DNA of 64,000 bases from Sphingomonadales bacterium (lineage in GTDB: Bacteria > Pseudomonadota > Alphaproteobacteria > SMXS01), in the NCBI GenBank assembly GCA_022844405.1, contig JALHLV010000018.1:1-64000 (forward strand), in the 5' to 3' direction. The translations under genes were made by a program, and so were the position numbers. The notes under the pieces are model-generated. The model had not been told where the DNA came from and did not search any database. It worked only from the letters and a program-made list of their open reading frames with translations. Shown one piece after another: positions 50,991 through 60,186 of this stretch. Numbering within the stretch: the first letter of the stretch is position 1; each line of letters opens with the position of its first letter.

Positions 50991-51443
50991 TCAATGGGCT
51001 TCCGCTTGCGCCATCGCGAGCAGGATGTTCGGGACGGGCCGGAACGGGTTCACTACGGTCAAACCGTTCCAGGTGAACCCGTCCTGCATGTCTTCAGACA
51101 GAAGCATGCGACATCCTGCATTGGCCGCCACCGAGAGAATGACGGCATCCCAGACCTGCACATGGTGATCCACGGCAAGGCTGAACGCAGCGGCAAGAAC
51201 CGCCGGTGACGTCTCCGCGGTTTCATAGCTTTCCATCCACCAAGTCACCGCCAGCCTGGCCTCATCGGCGGGACGCCGGTCCTTGCGAAGGAGCACGGTG
51301 AACAATTCGCCGAGAACCTGCGCCGGCAGCACGATGTTATGGGCCGGAATACTTTTGATGACGTCGATCGCGCGGCGGCGGTGGTCCGCGCCATCGACAC
51401 CCTCCGCATAGGCGAGGATGCTCGTATCGACGGCGACCTTCAC
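50991..51443 (-). CDS. PIN-domain toxin
   Basis: The 150-residue protein has PIN-type acidic residues (MKVAVDTSILAYAEG, QVWDAVILSVAANAG, LLSEDM), expected to cleave RNA with Mg2+. Its start overlaps the antitoxin stop as ATGA. Adjacent Phd-like antitoxin makes a type II toxin-antitoxin pair. The gene converges with metH2 (9 bp). Confidence 0.86.
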   Translation of the reverse strand: MKVAVDTSILAYAEGVDGADHRRRAIDVIKSIPAHNIVLPAQVLGELFTVLLRKDRRPADEARLAVTWWMESYETAETSPAVLAAAFSLAVDHHVQVWDAVILSVAANAGCRMLLSEDMQDGFTWNGLTVVNPFRPVPNILLAMAQAEAH

Positions 51444-51700
51444 TGATCCTCGTGAAAGCCGCCGCGCTCATAAAGCTCGTCCCGCGTCCACTTGCCGATA
51501 TTGCTGACCGGCTGCGCCTCCAAGCGTGCGAACAGAGTCTCGCGGGCAAGCCTGCGCGCCTCGTCGGACGCCTGCTTGGGCACTATCCGCGCCACCGGTC
51601 TGCCGTGCGAGGTGACAATGTAGCTGTCGCCCTCGCGCACATCGCGCAGGACCTGCGAGAAGTTGCGGTTGGCATCGGCCGCCGAGATGGTCTTTTCCAT
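51440..51700 (-). CDS. Phd/YefM-family antitoxin
   Basis: The 86-residue protein matches the Phd/YefM N-terminal DNA-binding fold (SAADANRNFSQVLRDVREGD, YIVTSHGRPVARIVP), with a flexible C-terminal tail to bind toxin. ATG at 51700 is preferred; upstream frame lacks homology. The PIN gene overlaps it. Confidence 0.88.
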   Translation of the reverse strand: MEKTISAADANRNFSQVLRDVREGDSYIVTSHGRPVARIVPKQASDEARRLARETLFARLEAQPVSNIGKWTRDELYERGGFHEDQ

Positions 51701-52020
51701 GGTTGCCCAGATAGTAGTGATATTGCCTACATTCACTCTAGGCCAACGGGCTTTTGTTGTGAAGCGTCCTGGTTCGGACCATGCGCTTGTCCCGGTGCGG
51801 CTCCACTCAACCACCGCCCCCGCATGAGTAAACCACTATTCGCCCCGTCTGTACGCGGCCGTACGGCAGTTGAGAACGGGTGTCGAATATTTCTTGTTTT
51901 TGCAAGGATTGCCGGTTACCAAATTATCGGCGGCAGGAATCCGTCCGAGTAGTAGGCTACATGCACTCGTGACTTTCCGGATGCCGATGGGAGCTGATGA
52001 GAGTTTGCTGAGGACTGTCG
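51701..52020. other. 320-bp gap between divergent antitoxin and cold-shock genes
   Basis: The gap must hold the promoters of both neighbours and a long 5' leader of the cold-shock gene. I see no gene and no conserved riboswitch. The left part is A+T-rich near the antitoxin start. The leader may fold as a temperature-responsive RNA, as in other csp genes, which is inference. Confidence 0.4.
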
Positions 52021-52227
52021 ATGGCTACTGGTATCGTGAAGTGGTTCAACAAGACCAAGGGTTACGGCTTTATCGCACCGGATTCGGGCGGCAAGGACGT
52101 GTTCGTTCATATCACGGCGGTCGAGAAGTCGGGGCTTGGCGACCTGCAGGAAGGCCAGAAGGTCGCCTTTGAGCTTGTCCCGGGCCGCGACGGCCGCACC
52201 GCCGCCGACCAGCTGCAGTCGGTCTAG
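52021..52227 (+). CDS. cold-shock protein (CspA family)
   Basis: The 68-residue OB-fold RNA chaperone has RNP1 (KGYGFI) and RNP2 (VFVHI) motifs. It melts RNA structure at low temperature. GAGG is present upstream of the ATG. Its stop codon overlaps by 4 bp the converging oxoprolinase-type gene. Confidence 0.95.
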   Translation: MATGIVKWFNKTKGYGFIAPDSGGKDVFVHITAVEKSGLGDLQEGQKVAFELVPGRDGRTAADQLQSV

Positions 52228-55200
52228 GCGGTAGCGCCGTAGCCGCCGCCTCCGGGCGTCTCGACGACGAGCACGTCGCCGGGCTCGACACTCGTTTCGG
52301 CGCAGGCCGGCAGCGCCTCGCGGGCGCCGGACACCCGCTCCACGCGGTTGACGCCGGGTCTGCCCGCGTCGCCACCCTCCAGTCCGAACGGCGCGTGCGC
52401 CCGGTTGTTCGACAGGATGCCCGCCGTCATCGCCTCGTTGAACCGCAGCCGCCGGATCACGCCGTCGCCGCCGCGCCATTCTCCCCGGCCGCCTGAGCCG
52501 TCGCGGACGGCGAAGGACTCCACCGTCACCGGAAAGCGGAACTCCAGCACCTCGGGGTCGGTCAGTCGCGAATTGGTCATGTGGGTCTGCACCGCGCTGG
52601 CGCCGTCGAAGCCCGGCCCCGCGCCCATGCCGCCCGCCAGCGTCTCGTAATACTGATAGCGGTCATTGCCGAAGGTCAGGTTGTTCATGGTGCCCTGGGC
52701 CGCCGCCGCCGCGCCCAGCGCGCCGAACAGGGCGTTGACCACGCATTGCGAGGTCTCGACGTTGCCCGCCACCACCGCCGCCGGATGGCACGGGTTGAGC
52801 AGGCAGCCGTCCGGCACGATCAGCGTCAGCGGCTTCAGGCAGCCCTCGTTGAGCGGGATGTCGCCCGCCACCAGGCAGCGGAATGCGTACAGCGTGGCCG
52901 CGCGGGTGATGGCGAGCGGCGCGTTGAAGTTGTTCGGCTGCTGCGGGCTGGTGCCGGTGAAGTCGACGGTGGCCGACCGCGCCTTACGGTCGACGGTGAT
53001 CGCCACGGCGATGGTGGCGCCGCAATCCATCTCCACCGTGAACGCGCCATCGGACAGCCTGTCGATGGCCCGGCGGATCGATTCCTCGGCATTGTCCTGG
53101 ACGTGGCCCATATAGGCCCGCACCACATCGAGGCCGAACTGCTCCACCATCGCCACCAGCTCGCGCGCGCCTTTCTCGTTGGCGGCGATCTGGGCCTTGA
53201 GGTCGGCCATGTTCTGGTCGGGATTGCGCGCCGGGAACGGCCCCTGCGCCAGCAGCGCTCGGACCTCCGCCTCCAGCAGCCGGCCGCGTGACACCAGCTT
53301 CACATTGTCGAGCAGCACGCCTTCCTGGTCGATGCTGGTCGAATCCGGCGGCACCGAGCCGGGCGTGATGCCGCCCACATCCGCGTGGTGACCCCGTGTC
53401 GCCGTGAAGAACAGCGGCCTGTCGGCGATGAAGACGGGCGTGATCACGGTGATGTCGGGCAGGTGGGTGCCGCCATTATAGGGCGCGTTGGTGACGAAGA
53501 CGTCGCCGGGACGCATGGCCGGATTGCCGCGGATGATGGTGCGGACGCTGTCGCCCATGGAGCCCAGATGCACCGGAATGTGCGGCGCGTTGGCGATCAG
53601 GCCGCCCGTTCCGTCGAACAGCGCGCAGGAGAAGTCGAGCCGCTCCTTCATGTTCACCGAATGGGCGGTGTTCTCGATCACCACGCCCATCTGCTCGGCG
53701 ATCGACATGAACAGATTGTTGAAGATTTCCAGTTGCACCGGGTCGGCGCGCGTGCCGGCCGCTGGCCGCCGGCCGGAAGCGGTGACGCGCTCCAGGATCA
53801 GGTCGCCGCGCTCGGTCGCCTGCGCGCGCCAGCCGTCCTCGACCACGTTGGTGCCGTGCGGCTCGGCGATGATGGCCGGGCCGTTGATGATGTTGCCGGG
53901 CCGCAGCGACGCCCGGTCGACCAGCAGCGCCGTTTGCCAGCTGCCGTCGAAGAACACCTCGATCTCCTCGTCCTCGGCGGGACGACCCTGCGCGATCGCC
54001 GATGGCTGTGCCATGTCGGGCTGCGGCATGTGGCCGACCGCTTCGAGTGTCACGGATTCGACGATCAATGCCTTGCCGCCATCGTTGAAGCCGAACCGGC
54101 GGCGATGCGCGTCCTTGAACGCGGTCTGCACTTCCGCCAGGGCGCCGTAGGGGACTTCGAGCGCCGTGTCGGTGCCGGCGTAGCGCAGATGCACCCGGCG
54201 CAGGACATCGGTGCGCGCCGCCAGCGGCTCCACCTGCGGGAGCGCGAGCGCCGCAAGCCGCCGGAACACCGGCTCCAGCCCGGCCAGCGTCTCGGCCGAC
54301 AGCGGCCGCTCCACGGTCTCCTGGCGCAGTTCGCGCGCCTCGGCCAGGCCCATGCCCAGCGCCGACAGCACGCCCGCCAGCGGATGGATCATCACCCTCG
54401 TCATGCCCAGCGCATCGGCGACCAGGCAGGCATGCTGGCCGCCCGCGCCGCCGAAGCAGACGAGGGTATAACGGGAAACGTCGTGGCCCCGTTCCAATGA
54501 TATCCGCTTGATCGCCCGGGCCATGGTCTCCACGGCGACTTGCACGAAGCCCTCGGCCACCTGCTCCGGCGACCGGTCGCCGACCCGCGCGGCGAGCGCC
54601 CGGAACTCGCGCCGCACGGTCGCCGTGTCGAGCGGCTGGTCGCCGTCCAGGCCGAACACCCTGGGGAACCGCTCGGGACGGATCTTGCCCAGCAGAACGT
54701 TGCAGTCGGTCACGGTCAGCGGGCCGCCGCGGCCATAGCTCGCCGGTCCCGGATTGGCGCCCGCCGATGCCGGACCCGCGCGGAACCGCTCGCCGTCGAA
54801 ATCGAGGATCGAGCCGCCGCCGGCCGCCACCGTATGGATGTGCATCATCGGCGCGCGGATGCGGGTGCCGGCGACGACGCTGTCGGTGACCCGCTCGTAC
54901 TCGCCGTCGAAATGACAGACATCGGTCGAGGTGCCGCCCATGTCGAAGCCGATGATCCGGCGAAACCCGGCCAGCGCCGCGGTGCGCGCCGCGCCGACGA
55001 CGCCGCCGGCCGGGCCGGACAGGATGGCGTCCTTGCCCTGGAACCGGCTGGCCTCGGTCAGGCCGCCGCTCGACTGCATGAACAACAAGGTCGTCCCGCC
55101 CAGCTCGCCGGCGACCTTGTTCACATAGCGGCGCAGCACCGGCGACAGATAGGCGTCGGCCACCGTGGTGTCGCCGCGGCCGACGATCTTCATCAGCGGG

Positions 55201-55790
55201 CTGGTCAGGTGGCTGGCGGACACCTGCCAAAAGCCCAGCTCGTGGCACAGGCTCGCCAGCGCCTGTTCGTGGGCCGGAAACCGCCAGGCGTGCATCAGGC
55301 AGATGGCGGCGCTGCCGATGTCGGCGGCGCGGGCGGCGGTCAGCGCCGCGCGAGCCGCGTCGAGGTCGAGGGGTGTCGTCATTGCGCCGTCGGCGCTCAC
55401 CCGCTCGTCGATCTCGATCACCCGGTCATGGAGCGGCTCGGGCAGCCGCACGTCCAGGTCGAACAGCCGTGGCCGGTTCTGGTAGCCGATGCGCAGCACG
55501 TCGCGGAAGCCGCGCGTGGTGACGAACACGGTCCGCGCGCCGCGCCGTTCCAGCAGCGCGTTGGTGGCGACCGTCGTGCCCATCTTGATGGCGGCGATGG
55601 CTCCGGCGGGGATGGACTCCTCCGCCGTCAGCCCCAGCAGGTGGCGGATGCCGTGGACGGCGGCATCGTCATACCGCTCAGGCGCCTCCGACAGCAGCTT
55701 GTGCGTGACCAGAACGCCGTCCGGCCGCCGCGCCACGATGTCGGTGAACGTCCCGCCCCGGTCGATCCAGAATTGCCAGCCATCCTGCAT
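52224..55790 (-). CDS. 5-oxoprolinase / hydantoinase A-B fusion protein
   Basis: The 1188-residue protein has a hydantoinase A domain at residues 1 to about 680 ([19 protein letters not shown], then [17 protein letters not shown], which bind ATP phosphate) and a hydantoinase B domain at about 690-1188 ([20 protein letters not shown] and [20 protein letters not shown]). The A+B fusion is typical of ATP-dependent 5-oxoprolinase, which opens 5-oxoproline to glutamate, though hydantoin or related lactam substrates are possible. Start ATG at 55790. Confidence 0.88.
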   Translation of the reverse strand: MQDGWQFWIDRGGTFTDIVARRPDGVLVTHKLLSEAPERYDDAAVHGIRHLLGLTAEESIPAGAIAAIKMGTTVATNALLERRGARTVFVTTRGFRDVLRIGYQNRPRLFDLDVRLPEPLHDRVIEIDERVSADGAMTTPLDLDAARAALTAARAADIGSAAICLMHAWRFPAHEQALASLCHELGFWQVSASHLTSPLMKIVGRGDTTVADAYLSPVLRRYVNKVAGELGGTTLLFMQSSGGLTEASRFQGKDAILSGPAGGVVGAARTAALAGFRRIIGFDMGGTSTDVCHFDGEYERVTDSVVAGTRIRAPMMHIHTVAAGGGSILDFDGERFRAGPASAGANPGPASYGRGGPLTVTDCNVLLGKIRPERFPRVFGLDGDQPLDTATVRREFRALAARVGDRSPEQVAEGFVQVAVETMARAIKRISLERGHDVSRYTLVCFGGAGGQHACLVADALGMTRVMIHPLAGVLSALGMGLAEARELRQETVERPLSAETLAGLEPVFRRLAALALPQVEPLAARTDVLRRVHLRYAGTDTALEVPYGALAEVQTAFKDAHRRRFGFNDGGKALIVESVTLEAVGHMPQPDMAQPSAIAQGRPAEDEEIEVFFDGSWQTALLVDRASLRPGNIINGPAIIAEPHGTNVVEDGWRAQATERGDLILERVTASGRRPAAGTRADPVQLEIFNNLFMSIAEQMGVVIENTAHSVNMKERLDFSCALFDGTGGLIANAPHIPVHLGSMGDSVRTIIRGNPAMRPGDVFVTNAPYNGGTHLPDITVITPVFIADRPLFFTATRGHHADVGGITPGSVPPDSTSIDQEGVLLDNVKLVSRGRLLEAEVRALLAQGPFPARNPDQNMADLKAQIAANEKGARELVAMVEQFGLDVVRAYMGHVQDNAEESIRRAIDRLSDGAFTVEMDCGATIAVAITVDRKARSATVDFTGTSPQQPNNFNAPLAITRAATLYAFRCLVAGDIPLNEGCLKPLTLIVPDGCLLNPCHPAAVVAGNVETSQCVVNALFGALGAAAAAQGTMNNLTFGNDRYQYYETLAGGMGAGPGFDGASAVQTHMTNSRLTDPEVLEFRFPVTVESFAVRDGSGGRGEWRGGDGVIRRLRFNEAMTAGILSNNRAHAPFGLEGGDAGRPGVNRVERVSGAREALPACAETSVEPGDVLVVETPGGGGYGATA

Positions 55791-55887
55791 GGACCGGTTA
55801 TAACAGCGGTCATTCACCGGCGCGAGTTGGGCGGCATGACATCTGGCGGACCGGTGTCATGTACGCCTGTCAGCCTGAAACGCGAAA

Positions 55888-55910
55888 CGGGCGGGGACTG
55901 GCCCCGCCCG
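55888..55910 (-). terminator. intrinsic terminator of the DUF1236 gene
   Basis: CGGGCGGGG (55888-55896) and CCCCGCCCG (55902-55910) form a 9-bp stem with a 5-nt loop. On the minus strand it follows the DUF1236 stop and is followed by TTTCGCGTTTC, a moderately T-rich tract. Confidence 0.65.
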
Positions 55911-55934
55911 CTCGAATTGGCTACAGGTCCGGAC

Positions 55935-56258
55935 TTACCAGACGTGCACGACCCGGCGGCTCGAACGCTCCACCACGACCGGCTGGTCGTTGATGATGGT
56001 GTAGCTGTAGCGGTCCGGTTCGCTGACCTTCATGGTCGACGGCAGCGAGTAGACGGTCACGTTGCTGGGAAGCTCCACGCCGACCTCCGCGTTGAAATTC
56101 GGCACGCTGACCGGCTCATACTTCTGCGTGGTCGAGTATTCCTTGATCACGGAGCCGTCGGCGGCCGTCCAGGTGGTGGTCGTGGTCGTTTCCGCGAAAG
56201 CCGAGGCGCTGACCAGCAGGGCCGACGCGGTCGCCATCGAAAGCAGCACTTTTCTCAT
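55935..56258 (-). CDS. exported DUF1236-like protein
   Basis: The 107-residue protein has a signal peptide ending near residue 22 (SASAFA), followed by a Thr-rich run and the DUF1236 pattern (VELPSNVTVYSLPSTMKV, then YTIINDQPVVVERSSRRVV). The function is unknown; homologues are small periplasmic proteins of alphaproteobacteria. GGAGAC lies before the ATG. A strong hairpin follows its stop. Confidence 0.75.
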   Translation of the reverse strand: MRKVLLSMATASALLVSASAFAETTTTTTWTAADGSVIKEYSTTQKYEPVSVPNFNAEVGVELPSNVTVYSLPSTMKVSEPDRYSYTIINDQPVVVERSSRRVVHVW

Positions 56259-56449
56259 TGAAGTCTCCTGTGTTTGCCGAGCCTGGTGAGAAATCTCCCG
56301 TATCGGCGGAGCGGCAGCACCGTTCGGAAGCTCGTCAGACAACGTCCTATCGCCGCGGGAGTTCCGCCGGCATGTTTCCAGCCGCTTGACAAGACGCCCG
56401 TCGCACAACGAGCCTGACGCCGGGGCGAGCGATTACAGGGAGCGCGAAC

Positions 56450-56971
56450 GTGCCTATTTCCGCGGTTTTCCATCATGTCGGCATCACCGTCAGCAATCTC
56501 GAGCGGTCGGTGAAGTGGTATCGGGAGGTGTTCGGGCTGGAGCCGGCCTTCGCGCTCGAGGTGGGCGGCGAGGGCGCCGGACGGACGTTGAGGCTGCCGC
56601 AGCACATCCACCGTACCGTGGTGATGCCGATCGGCGATTTCGCCATCGAGTTGCTGGAATTCGAGCCCACCCGCAACGGCCCGAACCAGATGCGCCAGGA
56701 CGATGTGGGCTATGTCTATATCTGCTTCGCCGTCGACGATATCGAGGAGGTCTATCAACGGCTTACGGCGCTGGGCCACGATTTCCACACCGAGCCGCTC
56801 TATGCCGGCGAGGAAGGCCAGATCGCCGGCTCGAAGTTCTGCGTCATGCGCGATCCCGACGGCAAGACCATCGAGTTCGTCCAGTGCGGCCCGGGCATGC
56901 GGATTGCCGGCCTGCACGCCGCCGCCGCCCGCAAGGACGTGGACTTGAAGAAGCCGCAGGTGTTCGGCTGA
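56450..56971 (+). CDS. VOC-family protein
   Basis: The 173-residue protein carries two VOC half-modules (AVFHHVGITVSNLERSVKWY; VYICFAVDDIEEVYQRL) and a terminal RDPDGKTIEFVQCGPG with the last metal-ligand Glu. The first ligand is His in FHHVG. It is a likely dioxygenase, lyase or epimerase of unknown substrate. GTG start with GGGAGCG upstream. Confidence 0.85.
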   Translation: MPISAVFHHVGITVSNLERSVKWYREVFGLEPAFALEVGGEGAGRTLRLPQHIHRTVVMPIGDFAIELLEFEPTRNGPNQMRQDDVGYVYICFAVDDIEEVYQRLTALGHDFHTEPLYAGEEGQIAGSKFCVMRDPDGKTIEFVQCGPGMRIAGLHAAAARKDVDLKKPQVFG

Positions 56972-57036
56972 GGCGGCAGCCGGGAAACCCGATCCGCGGA
57001 CTGAGCAGCTGACCCGCTTCGGAACCGCTTCGCGGT

Positions 57037-57163
57037 CCCCCTCACCTGGCCGCTTCGCGGCCATCCTCTCCCCGTTGGGGCGAAGGGAATCCGCCTGTGC
57101 GGCGGCAGGATCGGCGCCCTTCTCCCCGCCGGGGAGAAGGTGGCGCGCAGCGCCGGATGAGGG
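57037..57163. repeat. second inverted pair of REP-like elements
   Basis: The left unit (57037-57087) begins CCCCTCACCTGG and has TTCGCGG and CTCTCCCCGTTGGGG. The right unit (57117-57163) holds TTCTCCCCGCCGGGGAGAA and ends GGATGAGGG. The sequence is close to the pair at 37.7 kb, so these are copies of one dispersed repeat. It lies between converging genes. Confidence 0.7.
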
Positions 57164-57217
57164 TGGCCGCGTCAGCGGCACGACGGTTCCGCCGACCCAA
57201 ACTTAGCGGCTCCTGTA

Positions 57218-57673
57218 CTACCGCCGCAGCCCCATATTCGTGTCGTGCTGCGAGCGCAGCACTCGGATGCGCTCGCCGTAGACGCTGCGGACGCAGTCGG
57301 CGTCGGTGCACTTGTTGCGGTCGATGATGAAGCGGCGCTGCGCCAGTTCGGCCGACTGGGCGGTCAGGCCTTGATCCCGGTCCAGGCTGTCCATGTAGTC
57401 GTCGAAGGCGCGCACCATCTGCTGGTCGAGCTTGGCCAGCTCGAACGACTTGCAGATCAGCTTCTCGGCCTCCTCGAACGCGTCGCGGCATTCGAACGAC
57501 GCCGGCTTCGGCTTGGGTTTCGGCTTGGGCTTCGGCGGTGGCGGTGGCGGGGCCGGCTGTTCCGCCGCTGGCGCGGGTCCGGGCTCCGGGCCGTCCACCG
57601 GGTCGGCGGCTGCCGTGACGGCAAGCCCGGCGACGATGCAGAATGCGAGCAGCGAGCTCGTCATGCGCTTCAT
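57218..57673 (-). CDS. exported LprI-like (DUF1311) protein with Pro/Lys linker
   Basis: The 151-residue protein has a signal peptide (residues about 1-22), a Pro/Glu-rich segment, a run of Lys-Pro repeats, and a C-terminal domain of the lysozyme-inhibitor LprI type (SFECRDAFEEAEKLICKSFE, then RNKCTDADCVRSVYGERI) with conserved cysteines. The (KP)n linker suggests wall- or surface-association. ATG at 57673 has GGGGG upstream. Confidence 0.8.
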   Translation of the reverse strand: MKRMTSSLLAFCIVAGLAVTAAADPVDGPEPGPAPAAEQPAPPPPPPKPKPKPKPKPASFECRDAFEEAEKLICKSFELAKLDQQMVRAFDDYMDSLDRDQGLTAQSAELAQRRFIIDRNKCTDADCVRSVYGERIRVLRSQHDTNMGLRR

Positions 57674-57855
57674 GACATCCCCCATCAACGCGGCACGGGC
57701 CGCCCCAAGATCGCCGGTAGCTTATCAATCATCGCCGGGGGTGGTAAGCCCGGAGATGGCCGGGGCCTGACCCGTGTCGGGTCACGGCCGACCGGTCTGG
57801 CAAAGTGCCGCCGGAAAGGGCAAAGTTCCACCCACGCGCGGGGAGGCGCGAACCG

Positions 57856-58893
57856 ATGAAAGCATGGCGGATCTATGCCTGGGGCGACATGCGCCTCGAC
57901 GACGTGCCCGAGCCGGTGGTCCGGCCGGGCTGGGTCAAGGCGCGCATCCGCATGGTGCAGCCCAGCATCACCGAGACGCTGCTGCTGGGCGGCGTCATGA
58001 CCTATGGCTTCGGCAAGATCGAGAAAGCCATGGCGGCGGGACCGGCGCAGGTGTTCGGTCACGAGTTCTCGGCCGAAATCGTCGAGGTCGGCGACGGCGT
58101 GACGACGCTGAAGCCCGGCATGCGGGTCGCCGCGCGCGGCTCCCACCCCGACGGCATCGTCGGCTTCGACTATCCCGGCGCGCTGGCCGAATATGGCGTG
58201 TTCCCCGAAAGTCTGCTGGCGGTGCTGCCCGATCACGTCAGCGACAGCGAGGGCGCGGCGATCCAGCCGCTGACCGACGCCGCCGCCGCCGTCCACGCCG
58301 CCGACATCAGGCTGGGCGATGTTGTCGTGGTGATCGGCCAGGGCTCCATGGGCCTCGCCTGCCTGCAGGTCGCCGCGACGGCGGGTGCGGGCCTGGTCAT
58401 CGCGGTCGCGCGCCGCGACAATGTGCTGGAGATTTCCCGCCAGGTCGGCGCCGACGTGACCATCAACGCCACGAGCGACGACCCGGTCGCCGTGGTCCGC
58501 GCGCTGACCGGCGGCCGGGGCGCAGACGTGGTGTTCGAGACCGCGGGTGGCCCGCCGGAGCAGGGTCTCGCCGGCAATGCGACCTTGATCCAGGCCGCCG
58601 AGATGCTGCGCGAGAACGGCAAGGTGGTGGGCATCGCCTTCGACGGCGAGGCGGCGGTGCTGCCTTATGCCGTGTTCCGCCAGCGCAGCATCCGTTACCT
58701 GTTCCCGTCGGCGCTCGACCGGCGCCTGTTCGAGGCGACGGTGAACCTGGTCGCCTCCGGCCGGGTCGATCTGAAGCCCATGATCACGAAGATCCTTGAT
58801 GGCATCGACAAGGTGCCCGAGGCCTTCGACCTGACCGCCAACAAGGCCAGGCACGGCCTGATCAACCCGGCCCAGGTCATCATTTCCAAATGA
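57856..58893 (+). CDS. zinc-type alcohol dehydrogenase-like (MDR) protein
   Basis: The 345-residue medium-chain dehydrogenase has a GroES-like N-terminal domain with GHEFSAEIVEVGDGV and a Rossmann domain (VVVIGQGSMGLACLQVAATA). The usual catalytic Cys near residue 40 is absent (ITETLLLGG) although GHE remains, so zinc binding is doubtful. The structural four-Cys zinc lobe is also absent. It is followed 10 bp later by a SnoaL-like gene. Substrate unknown. Confidence 0.85.
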   Translation: MKAWRIYAWGDMRLDDVPEPVVRPGWVKARIRMVQPSITETLLLGGVMTYGFGKIEKAMAAGPAQVFGHEFSAEIVEVGDGVTTLKPGMRVAARGSHPDGIVGFDYPGALAEYGVFPESLLAVLPDHVSDSEGAAIQPLTDAAAAVHAADIRLGDVVVVIGQGSMGLACLQVAATAGAGLVIAVARRDNVLEISRQVGADVTINATSDDPVAVVRALTGGRGADVVFETAGGPPEQGLAGNATLIQAAEMLRENGKVVGIAFDGEAAVLPYAVFRQRSIRYLFPSALDRRLFEATVNLVASGRVDLKPMITKILDGIDKVPEAFDLTANKARHGLINPAQVIISK

Positions 58894-58903
58894 AGGAGAG
58901 CAC

Positions 58904-59287
58904 ATGTCGATGAAGGATCGGGCCTGGGAACTGCTGCAGTCGACCTATTACGACGGTATCGACGCGGGCGACATGGCGAAGGCGGCCTCGGCGCTGCACG
59001 AGGACGTGGAATGGTCGCACGCACAGGTCTGGCCCCATCACGGCTTCATCCATGGCGAGCCGTCGACCAATCATGGTCGCGCCGAGGTGCAGGCGTTCCT
59101 CGAGGCACGGGTCCGGCAGCTCGCCGAGGCGCGCATCCGCCACAAGGTGCGCGATCTGGTCATCGACGGGAACAAGGGCGCCATCCTCGGCTATGTGCGC
59201 GGCGAGGATGGCACGGAGAGGCCGTTCATGGTCTGGTTCGAGATCAGGGACGACAGGCTCTCGCGCTACCTGCTGCGGCCGTTATAG
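58904..59287 (+). CDS. SnoaL/NTF2-like protein
   Basis: The 127-residue protein has the SnoaL-like fold pattern (LLQSTYYDGIDAGDMAKAAS, then EDVEWSHAQVWPHHG). It lies 10 bp after the MDR gene, so the two form an operon. Role unknown; a small cone-shaped barrel could bind a hydrophobic metabolite. It ends 7 bp before the converging TetR gene. Confidence 0.8.
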   Translation: MSMKDRAWELLQSTYYDGIDAGDMAKAASALHEDVEWSHAQVWPHHGFIHGEPSTNHGRAEVQAFLEARVRQLAEARIRHKVRDLVIDGNKGAILGYVRGEDGTERPFMVWFEIRDDRLSRYLLRPL

Positions 59288-59294
59288 GCCGGCG

Positions 59295-59885
59295 TCAGAC
59301 GCGAACCGTCAGCGGCGCCATGGCCTGCAGCAGAACCCCGCGCTGCCGCTCGGCCGGCCAGTCGGCGGGATCGAAGCCTGCCTGGACGGCGAGGCCGTTG
59401 ACCAGGGTCAGCAACTCGCGGGCGATCAGGTCGAAGTCGGCGTCCTTGGCCAGCTTGCCGTTGGCCGCCATGGCCCGCAGCACCTCCTCGATCCGCCGCC
59501 GGGTGCCGAGCACCCGGCCGCGCTGCTCGGCCGCGAATTCCGGATCGCCGATCGCCATGCCCCAGAACGACAGCCAGACCTGCCAGTCACGGTGGCGGGC
59601 GTCGTCGAGCGGCAGCAGCGCCTCGATGGTGCCGATCAGATCGTCGGGCGCCCGCTCGAGCACGGCATCGACGCGGGCCTGCGCCGCCTGTGCGGCGGCC
59701 TGGTAGGTGAACAGCAGCAACTGCCGCTTGTCGGCGAAATAGTGGCTGACGATGGCCGTGCTATAGCCCGCCGCCTTGGCCAGCTCGCGGACGGTGACGC
59801 GCTCGACGCCGACCTGCGCGATCAGGCGGGCGGCGACTTCGGCGACTTCCCGCCGGCGGGCATCGTGATCGACTTGACGGGGCAT
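59295..59885 (-). CDS. TetR-family regulator
   Basis: The 196-residue protein has a TetR N-terminal domain (AARLIAQVGVERVTVRELAK, then YSTAIVSHYFADKRQLLLFT), and a C-terminal ligand domain of the BetI-like sort. ATG at 59885 is chosen since the upstream in-frame extension runs into a transposase remnant. Its target is not evident; the preceding MDR-SnoaL unit is possible. Confidence 0.9.
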   Translation of the reverse strand: MPRQVDHDARRREVAEVAARLIAQVGVERVTVRELAKAAGYSTAIVSHYFADKRQLLLFTYQAAAQAAQARVDAVLERAPDDLIGTIEALLPLDDARHRDWQVWLSFWGMAIGDPEFAAEQRGRVLGTRRRIEEVLRAMAANGKLAKDADFDLIARELLTLVNGLAVQAGFDPADWPAERQRGVLLQAMAPLTVRV

Positions 59886-60023
59886 TGGCTTCCAGCGGAC
59901 CCAGGAAAGCATGTTCTTGTCGTTGCCGGCACGGGCCGGAGTGGCCGAAGATACCAGCCAGTAACGCGTATAGCACGGCGACTCTGCAACAGGAAGTGAT
60001 GACCCCTGGAAGGTTGCTCGCGC

Positions 60024-60110
60024 AGCGAGCCGTGTGATGGCGCGGATGCTTGACCCCTCACAGAGAAGGCGGAGGATGCGGGCGCGATCATTGGCGCCCA
60101 GCGTGCTCAT
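60024..60110 (-). pseudogene. N-terminal remnant of an IS1-like transposase
   Basis: In the minus frame the residues STLGANDRARILRLLCEGSS and IRAITRLA match the helix-turn-helix start of alphaproteobacterial IS1-like transposases (EGSSMRAITRV type). The match stops after about 29 residues, and no catalytic domain or complete inverted repeats are seen. It lies just upstream of the Fic gene, marking past mobile-element activity. Confidence 0.5.
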
Positions 60111-60124
60111 GCATGAACTCGAGA

Positions 60125-60156
60125 TTGACACGCGCAAAAGTCAATTATATTTTGCG
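60125..60156 (+). promoter_or_regulatory. promoter and inverted repeat of the fic gene
   Basis: TTGACA (60125-60130) with TATTTT (60148-60153) at 17 bp spacing forms a good sigma-70 promoter, giving a start near 60160. CGCAAAA (60133-60139) and TTTTGCG (60150-60156) form an inverted repeat across the spacer and -10, a probable operator. The region is A+T-rich. Confidence 0.5.
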
Positions 60157-60186
60157 TTATCAGCAATTATAAATTGACTATCGAGC

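Noticed and set aside
59886-60137. Extended TetR N-terminus
   Set aside because: The extension runs into the transposase remnant and would place an extra HTH before the TetR domain, which is not seen in the family.
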